Positions 1 through 7,715 of a stretch of DNA of 64,000 bases are shown in pieces (positions within the stretch are counted from its first letter, which is position 1; each line of letters starts with the position of its first letter). Source of the DNA: Aquitalea magnusonii (GTDB lineage Bacteria > Pseudomonadota > Gammaproteobacteria > Burkholderiales > Chromobacteriaceae); NCBI RefSeq assembly GCF_003202035.1, contig NZ_QJKC01000005.1, positions 62,001-126,000 on the forward strand. The letters are read 5' to 3'. Position numbers and translations under genes: made by a program. A model generated the notes under the pieces. The model did not search any database. It was not told the DNA's origin and was given only the letters and a program-made list of their open reading frames with translations.

Positions 1-234
1 ACTGGACGAGACATTGCCCGGCCAATCGGAACAATCACAACACGGGATAGATGGGCAGTGATCGATGGCGACCGCATGCGTATGCTCACCAAGCACGAAT
101 GCGCAGCCGCCATGGGATTCCGACCCGACTACATCCTTCCAGAGCAACACACTCTTGCAGTCCACATGATCGGCAATGCCGTCTGCCCTGTAGTCATGTG
201 CGACCTGATCAACTCCATCAAGGAGGCAGCATGA
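1..234 (+). CDS. DNA cytosine-5 methyltransferase, C-terminal end (partial)
   Basis: The reading frame is open from the first base and ends in TGA; only the last 77 codons are present. The visible part has the features of the C-terminal end of C5-cytosine methyltransferases: a TTRDRWAVIDGD segment, then RMLTKHECAAAMGF, then MIGNAVCPVV, which matches conserved motif X (GNAV-P) that packs near the cofactor site. The catalytic PC motif would lie left of the window. Its stop overlaps the next start (ATGA). With the excisionase and integrase on the same strand it is probably a phage modification enzyme. The family is clear; the target sequence cannot be read from this fragment. Confidence 0.85.
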   Translation, partial: TGRDIARPIGTITTRDRWAVIDGDRMRMLTKHECAAAMGFRPDYILPEQHTLAVHMIGNAVCPVVMCDLINSIKEAA

Positions 235-491
235 GCGCCGAAAACGAGAACATCCTCCGCAAGATCAAGAAATGCCTAAAGCTGGCTGAGAGCAGCAACG
301 AACATGAGGCTGCCGCAGCTATACGCCAGGCTCAGGCACTGGCCAGGCAGCGCATTCACACCATCTACATTCTCCAAGTTGCCGGCTGCACTTACATGGC
401 GTGGCTTGGAAGGGGCATGCAGCCCCGCTGGGTAAAAGAGTGGGTAGCGAGCGGCGGAACGCTTGAGCAACTAAAAGCCAACATTGAATAG
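231..491 (+). CDS. Small DUF2786 plus H-NS-like C-terminal domain protein
   Basis: 86 residues starting at the ATG that overlaps the methyltransferase stop, with AGGAGG just upstream at 221-226. Residues about 6-40 (ILRKIKKCLKLAESSNEHEA and following) look like DUF2786, a short helical domain seen in phage and plasmid proteins. Residues about 55-83 (AWLGRGMQPRWVKEWVASGG) resemble the AT-hook-like C-terminal DNA-binding motif of H-NS proteins (W-x-G-R-G-x-x-P-x-W). The usual H-NS N-terminal oligomerisation coiled coil is absent. It may be a small phage nucleoid or regulatory protein; that role is inferred from the motif only. A terminator-like hairpin follows directly. Confidence 0.7.
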   Translation: MSAENENILRKIKKCLKLAESSNEHEAAAAIRQAQALARQRIHTIYILQVAGCTYMAWLGRGMQPRWVKEWVASGGTLEQLKANIE

Positions 492-494
492 AAC

Positions 495-522
495 GAGGCC
501 CACGCGATGGGCCTCAATTTTT
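495..522 (+). terminator. Rho-independent terminator-like hairpin
   Basis: GAGGCCC (495-501) pairs with GGGCCTC (509-515) around a 7-base loop, followed by AATTTTT. It lies between the DUF2786/H-NS-like gene and the next gene. This argues that the next gene starts at the ATG at 534, which has GGAG at 523-526, and not at the ATG at 507 inside the hairpin. Confidence 0.65.
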
Positions 523-533
523 GGAGCATTGCA

Positions 534-1304
534 ATGCAAAACCGCATCAATGAAATCGAAGTAGCAGTAGCCACCGGAACCATGAGCGCAAGCCAGTGCT
601 TTACCCAGATGCGCCAGCTGCTGCCGCCCAACAACCCCTATTTGTCTGAATACCCGATAAAGCTGGTATGCAACGCACTCATTACCATCGTCACCCACTC
701 GGGCGATCCGGAAGGAATGGCCGAAGCCCTCAAGCCATGGCGTACACGCGCCGAGGCGCTGATCATGCCCGGCAAGCAGCAAGCGACCCCTGATGACGAG
801 CAGTCTGCCGTAACTACCAAAGAATGTTGCAGCAACTGCAATACCTTCTTCGGCTGGGATATGGCCCGTGCCAAACCCATGGATCGGATCACATGGGGCA
901 TGGACAAGCAGTCTATCCGCCTGCTAGCAGCAGAGCTTATTCGCGGCGCTGACTGCATAGGCGATGACGAGACGGAATTTGTGCTGGAAGTACGAGCATC
1001 CGGAACGGTGAAAGATGACGATGACAGCCTGAATGCTGGCCCGATACTGGCAATTCTCGACGGCGAATACCCAGAAGAAGGCGTCTACCCGATTGACCCA
1101 CATAACCCGACAGCAGGCCGCGAACCAGAAGCTGCCCCTCAGCAGAAGGGAGATGCAACTGGAGATGCTTTCGCCGCAGCCATAACCGACGAGCTACTGG
1201 ATAAGATCATGGACCATGTGCGCCACCGCAACATGTTCAAGTCTTGCAAGTCAGAGCTGCGCGCACTGCTCGCAGCTGCCACACAACAGAGGGGAAAGGC
1301 ATGA
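534..1304 (+). CDS. Hypothetical phage protein
   Basis: 256 residues. The start at 534 is chosen because GGAG sits 7 bases upstream; the earlier in-frame ATG (507) lies inside the hairpin stem. No known family is recognised. Visible features are a C-C-x-x-C cluster (KECCSNCNTFFGWD, near residue 100), an acidic stretch (DDDDS) near the middle, and a helical C-terminus ending RALLAAATQQRGKA. The stop overlaps the next start by four bases (ATGA), so the two are probably translated together. Context in the integrase-proximal block suggests an accessory phage or element gene; no function is proposed. Confidence 0.6.
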   Translation: MQNRINEIEVAVATGTMSASQCFTQMRQLLPPNNPYLSEYPIKLVCNALITIVTHSGDPEGMAEALKPWRTRAEALIMPGKQQATPDDEQSAVTTKECCSNCNTFFGWDMARAKPMDRITWGMDKQSIRLLAAELIRGADCIGDDETEFVLEVRASGTVKDDDDSLNAGPILAILDGEYPEEGVYPIDPHNPTAGREPEAAPQQKGDATGDAFAAAITDELLDKIMDHVRHRNMFKSCKSELRALLAAATQQRGKA

Positions 1305-1561
1305 TGCGCTGGCTGGCATGGAAGTTGAAATGGGCATTTGCACGCCGCGAGCTTAACCGCCTACACCATCTTCAATCTGACCTGATGTTATGTCGCCGCT
1401 GGCTTGCCGAGTTCGATGATGTAGCACTGATGCTGGATGTACTGGCAAAACACCACGGGCTGCCCGCCGGCGGCTTTGATGACGTACCAAACATCAGCAT
1501 CCAAGAACTTCGCCACAAAATGCGCCAGCTTCGGACAAAGGAGATCACCCGCCATGACTGA
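1301..1561 (+). CDS. Hypothetical small phage protein
   Basis: 86 residues beginning at the ATG that overlaps the upstream stop (ATGATG at 1301). The N-terminus is Trp- and Arg-rich (MMRWLAWKLKWAFARRELNR), followed by predicted helices; there is no signal peptide or clear membrane span. It overlaps the next gene by 8 bases. The chain of overlaps (534-1304, 1301-1561, 1554-2009) indicates a single transcript typical of phage gene clusters. The family is not recognised. Confidence 0.55.
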   Translation: MMRWLAWKLKWAFARRELNRLHHLQSDLMLCRRWLAEFDDVALMLDVLAKHHGLPAGGFDDVPNISIQELRHKMRQLRTKEITRHD

Positions 1562-2009
1562 ACGGACCTACGGAAAATATGGCGTGACGCTCGATCAAGT
1601 CCGGGCAGCCATCCCGACCATGGGCATTCCATTTCAAACGGCCCTGGCTGAGATCCTGCTGGAGCTGGAAGAGAAGCAAGCCGGACTGCTGGCCCGGAAA
1701 GCCGCCCAGTCGGTTATTCAGCAAACTATCTGGGCGCTGCAGTCCATCGACGCAAGCCAGCGCTGCATCAATCGGCTGGAAGCGCTGGCCAGCCGGCTAC
1801 GGCAGCACGGCATACCCGCCACACCCCGGACCAACTCTTATGGCAGCGACCTGACAATCATTGTTCATGGCCCGCTGCGCGATGCCGTGCAGCTGATCAA
1901 GCTGGATCACCAAGTGACCGGCAATCCAGAACAATGGCCACTTATTCACTGCGATCTATATCCGAACGCCATGCCGATCACATTGATAGCAGATCCAGCA
2001 ATGCAATAA
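1554..2009 (+). CDS. Hypothetical phage protein
   Basis: 151 residues. The ATG at 1554 has AAAGGAG at 1537-1543, a good ribosome site with about 10 bases of spacing, and overlaps the upstream gene by 8 bases. The middle is helical (LLELEEKQAGLLARKAAQSV), and the C-terminal third looks more beta-rich (DLTIIVHGPLRDAVQLIKLD). No family is recognised. A short inverted repeat (AACGCACGG...CCGTGCGTT, 2036-2059) lies after it without a clear T run, so it may weakly separate this block from the excisionase. Confidence 0.55.
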   Translation: MTERTYGKYGVTLDQVRAAIPTMGIPFQTALAEILLELEEKQAGLLARKAAQSVIQQTIWALQSIDASQRCINRLEALASRLRQHGIPATPRTNSYGSDLTIIVHGPLRDAVQLIKLDHQVTGNPEQWPLIHCDLYPNAMPITLIADPAMQ

Positions 2010-2082
2010 CTCCGCATAGCGGGCAGCACCCTTACAACGCACGGCACTGACCGTGCGTTGCCTATTTCATGAAGGAACACGC

Positions 2083-2367
2083 ATGAAACAGTCACTGGAA
2101 GAATGGGCAAAAAACCAATTCGGCAAGCATACCCCTTGCCTAGCAACGCTCAGAAGATGGGCGCGTGATGGCTATATCCTACCGGAGCCACTCAAGGTCG
2201 GTCGCAAATGGCTCGTCAATGCTGATGCCTCATATGTACCACCAGGCCGATTACAGCCTAGCCGGCCGACAATGGAACAAATAAGCAGAAACCCACTGAT
2301 CCGCAGAATTATGGAGAACAACAATGGGACGCCGCAGAACCGCAGCAAATCGAGGGCTACCGCCTAA
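2083..2367 (+). CDS. xis: Excisionase-like protein (recombination directionality factor)
   Basis: 94 residues. The N-terminal 50 residues have the winged-helix excisionase pattern: EEWAKNQFGKHTPCLATLRR, then WARDGYILPEPLKVGRKWLV and NADASYV. Such proteins bind arm sites and bias integrase toward excision. GAAGGA at 2071-2076 serves the ATG at 2083. The 3' end overlaps the integrase gene by 44 bases, the classic xis-int arrangement in lambdoid elements, so the two are coupled. Assignment rests on motif pattern and position. Confidence 0.8.
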   Translation: MKQSLEEWAKNQFGKHTPCLATLRRWARDGYILPEPLKVGRKWLVNADASYVPPGRLQPSRPTMEQISRNPLIRRIMENNNGTPQNRSKSRATA

Positions 2368-3439
2368 TCTGTATCAACGTCGCGGGTATTACGCCTGGCG
2401 CGATCCGAGAGACGGAAAAGAATACGGGCTTGGCCTTGATAAAAAATCTGCCATCAGCCAGGCCATCGAAGCCAACCTACTGGTCACCGGCCACTACAAC
2501 CATCACCGACTGATTGACCGCGTGACTGGTGCAGCAGACAGAACATGCATCGACTGGCATCAACGCTACATGCACATACTGGAAGCAAGAGACGTAAAGC
2601 CCCGCAGTATCGTTTCGGCCAAAGATCAGCTACGGGCAGCAATGAAGAAATGGGGAAACAAACCGCTTGAACACATCACTGTGCTGGATGTTGCGGATCT
2701 GCTGAAAACATGGACGGATGCCGGGAAAATTCGCATGGCCAGCAGCGTGCGCAGCCGGCTTGTTGATTTTTTCCGTGAAGCCATAGCGGCTGGCTGGACA
2801 ATATCAAATCCAGCCGATGCAACAAAAATTCACGGGCTTAAAACAAAGCGGGGGCGGCTGGGGCTGGATGGCTTCAAGGCGATTCTGGCATCAGCAGAGA
2901 AGGATACAAAACGGAAGTGGGCTGGAACAGCGATAAAGCTGGCAATTCTGACCGGACAGCGCCGGGATGACATTAGCAATTTCAAACCGACTGATGTCTA
3001 TGATGGCTACTTGCACATCATCCAGGAAAAGACCCAGACGAGGCTGAGATTGTCTCTCAGCCTGAAACTGAAGGAATTTCCCTGGACGCTGGGCGATGTT
3101 ATTGACGAGTGCATGAAAAGCGGAGTTAAAAACCCTGAAACACTGATTCACGCTAGGCAGTTTGCCTACCGGATTAGCGCGGGGTCAAAGCTGCGGCCTG
3201 AACTACTAACTCGGGTATTTGCCGACCATCGTGATACCGCTGGACTAGGAGATGGCCCCAATCCGCCGACATTCCATGAAATACGGTCACTATCTGGCCG
3301 GCTGTATGAGGAGGCATACGGCGAACGCTTTGCGCAGCAGATACTTGGACACCGCAGGGCCAGCACAACAGCTATCTACCTTGATACTCGCGGATCAGAA
3401 TGGACTACGGTTTCCCCACCCAACCAGTCAGCAAAATGA
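2324..3439 (+). CDS. int: Lambda-type tyrosine integrase
   Basis: 371 residues, close to lambda Int in length. Residues 1-60 (GLPPNLYQRRGYYAWRDPRD) form the arm-type DNA-binding domain, about 70-165 the core-binding SAM-like domain, and 175-360 the catalytic domain. All six catalytic positions are visible: R213 (TGQRRDDI), K236 (QEKTQTR), H318 and R321 (FHEIRS), H343 (LGHRRAS) and the nucleophile Y352 (AIYLD). It should therefore be active. It integrates and excises the element that extends left of the window. It begins inside xis and is followed at once by a strong terminator, as expected for an integrase next to an attachment site. Confidence 0.95.
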   Translation: MGRRRTAANRGLPPNLYQRRGYYAWRDPRDGKEYGLGLDKKSAISQAIEANLLVTGHYNHHRLIDRVTGAADRTCIDWHQRYMHILEARDVKPRSIVSAKDQLRAAMKKWGNKPLEHITVLDVADLLKTWTDAGKIRMASSVRSRLVDFFREAIAAGWTISNPADATKIHGLKTKRGRLGLDGFKAILASAEKDTKRKWAGTAIKLAILTGQRRDDISNFKPTDVYDGYLHIIQEKTQTRLRLSLSLKLKEFPWTLGDVIDECMKSGVKNPETLIHARQFAYRISAGSKLRPELLTRVFADHRDTAGLGDGPNPPTFHEIRSLSGRLYEEAYGERFAQQILGHRRASTTAIYLDTRGSEWTTVSPPNQSAK

Positions 3440-3441
3440 CA

Positions 3442-3466
3442 AACCCCGCCTTGCGGGGTTTTTTTT
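3442..3466 (+). terminator. Strong rho-independent terminator after int
   Basis: AACCCCGC pairs with GCGGGGTT around a CTT loop, followed by an unbroken run of Ts to 3466. It ends the xis-int transcript and probably marks the edge of the mobile element. Confidence 0.9.
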
Positions 3467-3945
3467 CATCCATTCACTTTGCTCATGCTGACATGGCTAG
3501 ACTGATATGTGCTTTTCGGGAAAGTATAGGGATTATTTTGTGATGCGAGTGCAAGAGCGCCGCAAACAAAGGCTCTCAGCCCGACGCGGGCATATGGATG
3601 TTGTAAGTCGTTACGTGCAGAGGTTTCATGACTCTATCCATAGCCTACTCAGGCAGGGCAGCGCCAGCCCCCAGCGCAGATGAAGTGAAAAAAACCGCTG
3701 ACAGCGCTTTAGCCGGTGCAACAGCTGGTCAGCGCATGCCTCGTAACAGGGCATTCCCGCACCCAAACAGGGCGGGCCATCCAGAATGGTGCAATAAAAC
3801 CGGCATATTGAATACAATATCTTTCAAATCAATCGATTCTGTGTAATTCAACACTTTAATTTCTTGCACCACAGGCATGCATCTTGCATCACGCAGGGGG
3901 AAAGTTTGTCGGGCTTGCTGCCCATCACCCCATCTGGAGATGTCC
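3467..3945. other. Element/chromosome junction, no supported gene
   Basis: About 480 bases between the integrase terminator and the chemoreceptor. The attachment site of the element should lie here, but with the other end outside the window the core repeat cannot be identified. No tRNA 3' end is visible. A 72-codon frame at 3628-3846 has an AGAGG six bases upstream but no recognisable product, so it is not called. The last 120 bases are AT-rich and probably hold the promoter of the chemoreceptor gene. Confidence 0.5.
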
Positions 3946-6105
3946 ATGAGTCTGATCAGCCATCGCATGGCCCTGAGTGCGGCAGAAAAACGCTGGCTAC
4001 CCTGGCTGGGCCCCAGCGGCAAACTGGCCATGGGCCTGGCCTGTGCCTATAACCGTGACCGCTACCCGGCGCTGGAAAGCATTTTTGACAACTTTGGGCG
4101 CTTGCGGGTGCTGATACTGCAGCAATGGGCGGAGCAGCAATGGCGGCAGCTGGAAGGTCTGGCCATGCGGCTGGGCAGCATGGCGCCGGAACAGCTGGCG
4201 AGCGAACTGGCGTCACGCCTGTCCGAGCTGCCGGATGTCACCGAGCTGTTCATCCTGCTTCCGGACAACCGGGTGCTGGCCTCCAGTGCCGGCAGCCGCG
4301 CCTGCACGCAGGGACCACATGCGGCGGCGCTGGCACAGGGCTTGCAGCAAGCCTTTCTCTATGGTCCCTACCGCGACCCGCAAACCCTGCAGCTGGGCCC
4401 GCGCAGCTCCAGCTTTCACGATGCCGTCACCTTGCTGTTCATGCGTCCCTTGCGCCTGAACGGACAGCAACAGGCCTGCCTGTGCGCGCGGGTGCCCAAC
4501 GATGTGGTGGGCGACCTGATCCAGCGCGAAGCCGGCCATATTTTCCATGAGTCCGGCGACAATTATCTGTTCATGGTGCAGTCCCGCTTCGACCCTGGCA
4601 TTGCGCCGGGCACGGCCTTGTCGCGCTCGCGCTTTGAAGACCGTACCTTCAGCGGCGGCGACAATCTGAAAGACGGGGTCAAGACGGCCTACGGCGTGGT
4701 GAAGGTTGCCCAGCACACCGAGCTGGAACTGGTGTTCAATGATCCGGCCACCGGCCAGTTGCACCCCGGCGTGCGTGAAACCATACGTCACGGGGAAAAC
4801 CTGTTCGTCACCTATCCGGGCTATTCCGACTACCGTCACATCCCGGTGATCGGCAAGGGCATCCGCTTCCAGATGCCCGGCTCTGCGGATGTGTGGGGCA
4901 TGATGTGCGAGGCCGATCTGGCGGAAGTCTACCGCTATCGCTCGGTCAGCCAGCGACTGATGCGTGGCTTTGTCGGGGTGCAGCTGCTGCTGCTCGGCGT
5001 GGGCTATGCGGTGCAGACCCTGCTCGCCCCGCCGGCCGGCCTGCAGCTCTTGCTGAACCTGCTATTGCTGGTGGCGGGGGCCGTGGTGTTTCGCCAGGCC
5101 TTTACCCGGCCGCTGGCCTTACGACTGCGCGGCATGAGCGGCATGATACGCAATATTGCCGAAGGCGATGGCAACCTCACCCTGCGGCTGGACCGCAGCC
5201 AGCTCAGGTCGGACGAAACCGGGGTGATGGCACAATGGGTCAACAGCCTGATCGACCAGTTCGACCGCACGCTGGGTCAGGTGATACGGCTGAGCCAGTC
5301 GCTGCAGCAGCGCAACCACGACATGGCCGCGCACAATATGGCCACGGTGACGGCTGCCAGCCAGGTATTGAGCACGGTACAACGCACCCAGGACGGGCTG
5401 AGCCGGCAGCAGGAAACACTCGACACCGCCAATCACAACGCCAACGGCATGGAACTGGCCATGCAGCAGCAACAGTTGCTGGCCCGCCAGCAACTGGACA
5501 CGGTCAGCCAGAGTACGCTGGGCATCCGCGAGACGGTCGGACACTCGGCACAGACCATTGCCCAGCTCAGCGACAGCACCCGCGAAATCGAACAGGTGGT
5601 CAGCCTGATTCAGGAAATTGCCAAGCAGACCAATCTGCTGGCGCTCAATGCCGCCATCGAAGCGGCACGGGCCGGGGAAAGCGGCCGTGGCTTTGCCGTG
5701 GTGGCCGACGAAGTGCGCAAGCTGGCGGAACGCACCAGCAAGTCGACGCTGGAAATCGACGGCATGATCCAGCGGGTGCAGCACCAGGCGAGCGAGGCGG
5801 TGAATACCATGCAAAGCGGCATGCAGCACCTGGAACAGGGCTTGCAGCTGGCCGAGGCATCGGCCGGAGAAAACATCGAAGTACAGCGCATTGTCAGCAG
5901 CCTGCTTGGCACCATCGGCCAGCTTACCGATTCCGGCCAGGCCCATGCCAGTGCCACGGCAGAGATCGGTACCGTGGCCAGCTCCATGCACCTGGCACAG
6001 CAAAGCCTGTCCGACTGCGTGGAACAGACCCGTCACACCATCGGCCTGCTGGGTTTGCTGGCCGGACGTTTCCGGGTCAGCGAGGCCATGGGCAAAGGCC
6101 GCTGA
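3946..6105 (+). CDS. Methyl-accepting chemotaxis protein with N-terminal sensor and late membrane hairpin
   Basis: 719 residues; the ATG at 3946 follows CTGGAGA. Residues 1-335 form a large sensor region with no N-terminal membrane segment. Two hydrophobic spans follow at about 341-360 and 364-383, then a HAMP region (about 385-440) and the signalling domain. The conserved cytoplasmic tip is at 557-597 ([35 protein letters not shown]), which docks CheA and CheW. No CheR-binding pentapeptide ends the protein. The layout implies that the sensor is cytoplasmic, unlike Tar or Tsr, unless it is exported in an unusual way. The ligand is unknown. Confidence 0.9.
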   Translation: MSLISHRMALSAAEKRWLPWLGPSGKLAMGLACAYNRDRYPALESIFDNFGRLRVLILQQWAEQQWRQLEGLAMRLGSMAPEQLASELASRLSELPDVTELFILLPDNRVLASSAGSRACTQGPHAAALAQGLQQAFLYGPYRDPQTLQLGPRSSSFHDAVTLLFMRPLRLNGQQQACLCARVPNDVVGDLIQREAGHIFHESGDNYLFMVQSRFDPGIAPGTALSRSRFEDRTFSGGDNLKDGVKTAYGVVKVAQHTELELVFNDPATGQLHPGVRETIRHGENLFVTYPGYSDYRHIPVIGKGIRFQMPGSADVWGMMCEADLAEVYRYRSVSQRLMRGFVGVQLLLLGVGYAVQTLLAPPAGLQLLLNLLLLVAGAVVFRQAFTRPLALRLRGMSGMIRNIAEGDGNLTLRLDRSQLRSDETGVMAQWVNSLIDQFDRTLGQVIRLSQSLQQRNHDMAAHNMATVTAASQVLSTVQRTQDGLSRQQETLDTANHNANGMELAMQQQQLLARQQLDTVSQSTLGIRETVGHSAQTIAQLSDSTREIEQVVSLIQEIAKQTNLLALNAAIEAARAGESGRGFAVVADEVRKLAERTSKSTLEIDGMIQRVQHQASEAVNTMQSGMQHLEQGLQLAEASAGENIEVQRIVSSLLGTIGQLTDSGQAHASATAEIGTVASSMHLAQQSLSDCVEQTRHTIGLLGLLAGRFRVSEAMGKGR

Positions 6106-6109
6106 GCGC

Positions 6110-6403
6110 TTATTTCAGGTAAGAACGCACGATCCGCATCACCTGATCCACCTCTTCCTGCCGGGCCGGATGCTGTTCCGGCCCATCTGCGGCAGGCTGC
6201 TGTGTTAGCAGATGCTCACGCAGATGGCCTTCCAGCACCTCGGCCATCAGTCCGTTCACCGCCCCGCGAATGGCGGCGATCTGCTGCAACACCGCCATGC
6301 ATTCCTGCCCTTCCTCCAGCGCACGCTCGATGGCCGCGGCCTGGCCCTTGATGCGCCGGACCCTGGCCAGTAAAGGCTTCTGACCCTTCATGGTATGTCC
6401 CAT
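6110..6403 (-). CDS. rcnR: Nickel/cobalt-responsive repressor RcnR
   Basis: 97 residues of the CsoR/RcnR/FrmR all-helical family. With the start MGHTMKGQ the four ligands known for E. coli RcnR fall at the same positions: H3, C35, H60 and H64. The core AAVLQQIAAIRGAVNGLM-like segment (here MAVLQQIAAIRGAVNGLMAE) is nearly identical to RcnR. This H3/C35/H60/H64 set separates RcnR from CsoR (Cu) and FrmR (formaldehyde). Apo-RcnR represses rcnA; Ni(II) or Co(II) releases it. It is divergent from rcnA, and an exact operator lies between them. An earlier in-frame start would add a 17-residue tail and displace H3, so it is rejected. Confidence 0.93.
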   Translation of the reverse strand: MGHTMKGQKPLLARVRRIKGQAAAIERALEEGQECMAVLQQIAAIRGAVNGLMAEVLEGHLREHLLTQQPAADGPEQHPARQEEVDQVMRIVRSYLK

Positions 6404-6427
6404 GCTGCTATTTTCCTTCTCCAAACA

Positions 6428-6442
6428 TACTGGGGGGTAGTA
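6428..6442. promoter_or_regulatory. RcnR operator
   Basis: TACTGGGGGGTAGTA lies between rcnR and rcnA. It matches the described RcnR site TACT-G6-N-AGTA exactly. A possible -10 element for rcnA (TATATT, 6441-6446) overlaps its right edge, so a bound repressor would block the promoter. Confidence 0.9.
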
Positions 6443-6477
6443 TATTGCGGGCAATTGCCAACACGAAGTCCGTCATC

Positions 6478-7647
6478 ATGCCAGCTCTTTCCGAACTCAT
6501 ACAGCAAGGCTCGACCAATCTATGGTTGTTCATTCCATCCGCCATCCTGCTCGGTGCGCTGCATGGACTGGAGCCGGGCCACTCCAAGACGCTGATGGCG
6601 TCTTTCATCATCGCCATCCGTGGCAGCATCGCCCAGGCAGTCTTGCTGGGCCTGTGTGCGGCACTGTCGCATTCGCTGGTGGTATGGCTGCTGGCATCCA
6701 CGGCACTGCATTTTGGTAACCAGCTGCTGGTGGAGCAGGCCGCACCTTGGCTGCTGCTGCTGTCCGGCCTGATCGTGCTGGGCATTGCCGGCTGGATGTG
6801 CTGGCGCACGCGGCAGGACAATCTGGCGGCCCGTGCCTGCCAGCATGCACCGCACGGCGGCAAGATCATCAACACCGGCCATGGCCTGGTGGAACTGCTG
6901 ATCAGCCCCGGCCAGCCGGCGCATCTGCAGCTTTACTGCTACAACAACCAGCTGCGCCCGCGACCACCACAGGCCGACGTACGCTACCAGCTGCAGCTGC
7001 GCCGTGATGATGGCCACAGCGAAAGCCATGATTTGCTGCCACATGGCAAGGTCTTGCAATCGGCCCAGCCGGTGGCCGCGCCACACCAGTTTGATGTCAC
7101 GCTGGACATGCGCCACGGCGACCATGGCCACCAGTTTGCCGTGCGCTTCGGCCCGCCGCCGACCCGGCGCTATCGTAGCCAGGCCGCTCCGGCAGCAGGC
7201 GGGCGTGGCCAGTTTGCCGCCAGGCGCCCGCAGCAAGGCCATGCGCAATCGGCAGCCAGTGTCGGCTATCAGGATGCCCACGAACAAGCCCATGCCGATG
7301 AAATTGCCCGCCGCTTTGCCGGCAAGCCGGTGAGCACGGCGCAGATCGCCCTGTTTGGCCTGACTGGCGGGCTGATGCCCTGCCCGGCCTCGGTCACCAT
7401 CCTGTTGCTGTGCCTGCAACTGAAACGGGTGGCGCTGGGCCTGACCCTGGTGGCGTCTTTCAGCCTGGGGCTGGCGCTGTCGCTGGTCAGCGTGGGGGTG
7501 CTTGCCGCCTGGGGTGCCCAGCAACTGGGCCAGCGCCTGGGTAATCTGGATGGCCTGGCGCGGCGGCTGCCCTATCTGTCCAGCCTGCTGATGCTCGTGA
7601 TCGCACTGGTGATGATGGTGCAGGGCTGGCGGCAACTGGCGGCCTGA
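6478..7647 (+). CDS. rcnA: Nickel/cobalt efflux protein RcnA with inserted beta domain
   Basis: 389 residues against about 274 for E. coli RcnA. Residues 1-115 carry the first membrane spans and the H-x4-G-H metal motif (ALHGLEPGHSKTLMASFIIA). Residues 264-389 carry the second half (YQDAHEQAHADEIARRF, FGLTGGLMPCPASVTILL). E. coli RcnA has a His-rich loop between the halves; here about 100 residues (roughly 128-228) form a beta-rich segment (GHGLVELLISPGQPAHLQLY, APHQFDVTLDMRHG). It resembles the N-terminal domain of some CzcB/HlyD-type metal efflux adaptors. The ATG at 6478 fits the family N-terminus, although its ribosome site is weak. The protein exports Ni/Co across the inner membrane under RcnR control. 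Confidence 0.92.
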   Translation: MPALSELIQQGSTNLWLFIPSAILLGALHGLEPGHSKTLMASFIIAIRGSIAQAVLLGLCAALSHSLVVWLLASTALHFGNQLLVEQAAPWLLLLSGLIVLGIAGWMCWRTRQDNLAARACQHAPHGGKIINTGHGLVELLISPGQPAHLQLYCYNNQLRPRPPQADVRYQLQLRRDDGHSESHDLLPHGKVLQSAQPVAAPHQFDVTLDMRHGDHGHQFAVRFGPPPTRRYRSQAAPAAGGRGQFAARRPQQGHAQSAASVGYQDAHEQAHADEIARRFAGKPVSTAQIALFGLTGGLMPCPASVTILLLCLQLKRVALGLTLVASFSLGLALSLVSVGVLAAWGAQQLGQRLGNLDGLARRLPYLSSLLMLVIALVMMVQGWRQLAA

Positions 7648-7659
7648 GCCGGCCCAGAC

Positions 7660-7696
7660 AATAAAAAAACGAGGCCGCAGCCTCGTTTTTTTTATT
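7660..7696. terminator. Bidirectional terminator between rcnA and the PAP2 gene
   Basis: CGAGGC (7670-7675) pairs with GCCTCG (7680-7685) around CGCA. It is flanked by an A run on the left and a T run on the right, which extend the stem and give a U tract on both strands. It serves two convergent genes. Confidence 0.9.
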
Positions 7697-7715
7697 GCTC
7701 CAGCCATCAAAGGCA

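Noticed and set aside
3628-3846. 72-codon frame with a weak AGAGG site
   Set aside because: No recognisable product and AT-rich regulatory sequence inside it; evidence too thin to call a gene.
4893-6122. 409-codon frame overlapping the first chemoreceptor on the same strand
   Set aside because: It is the +1 shadow of the chemoreceptor signalling domain; the product is Gly/Arg/His-rich with no fold.
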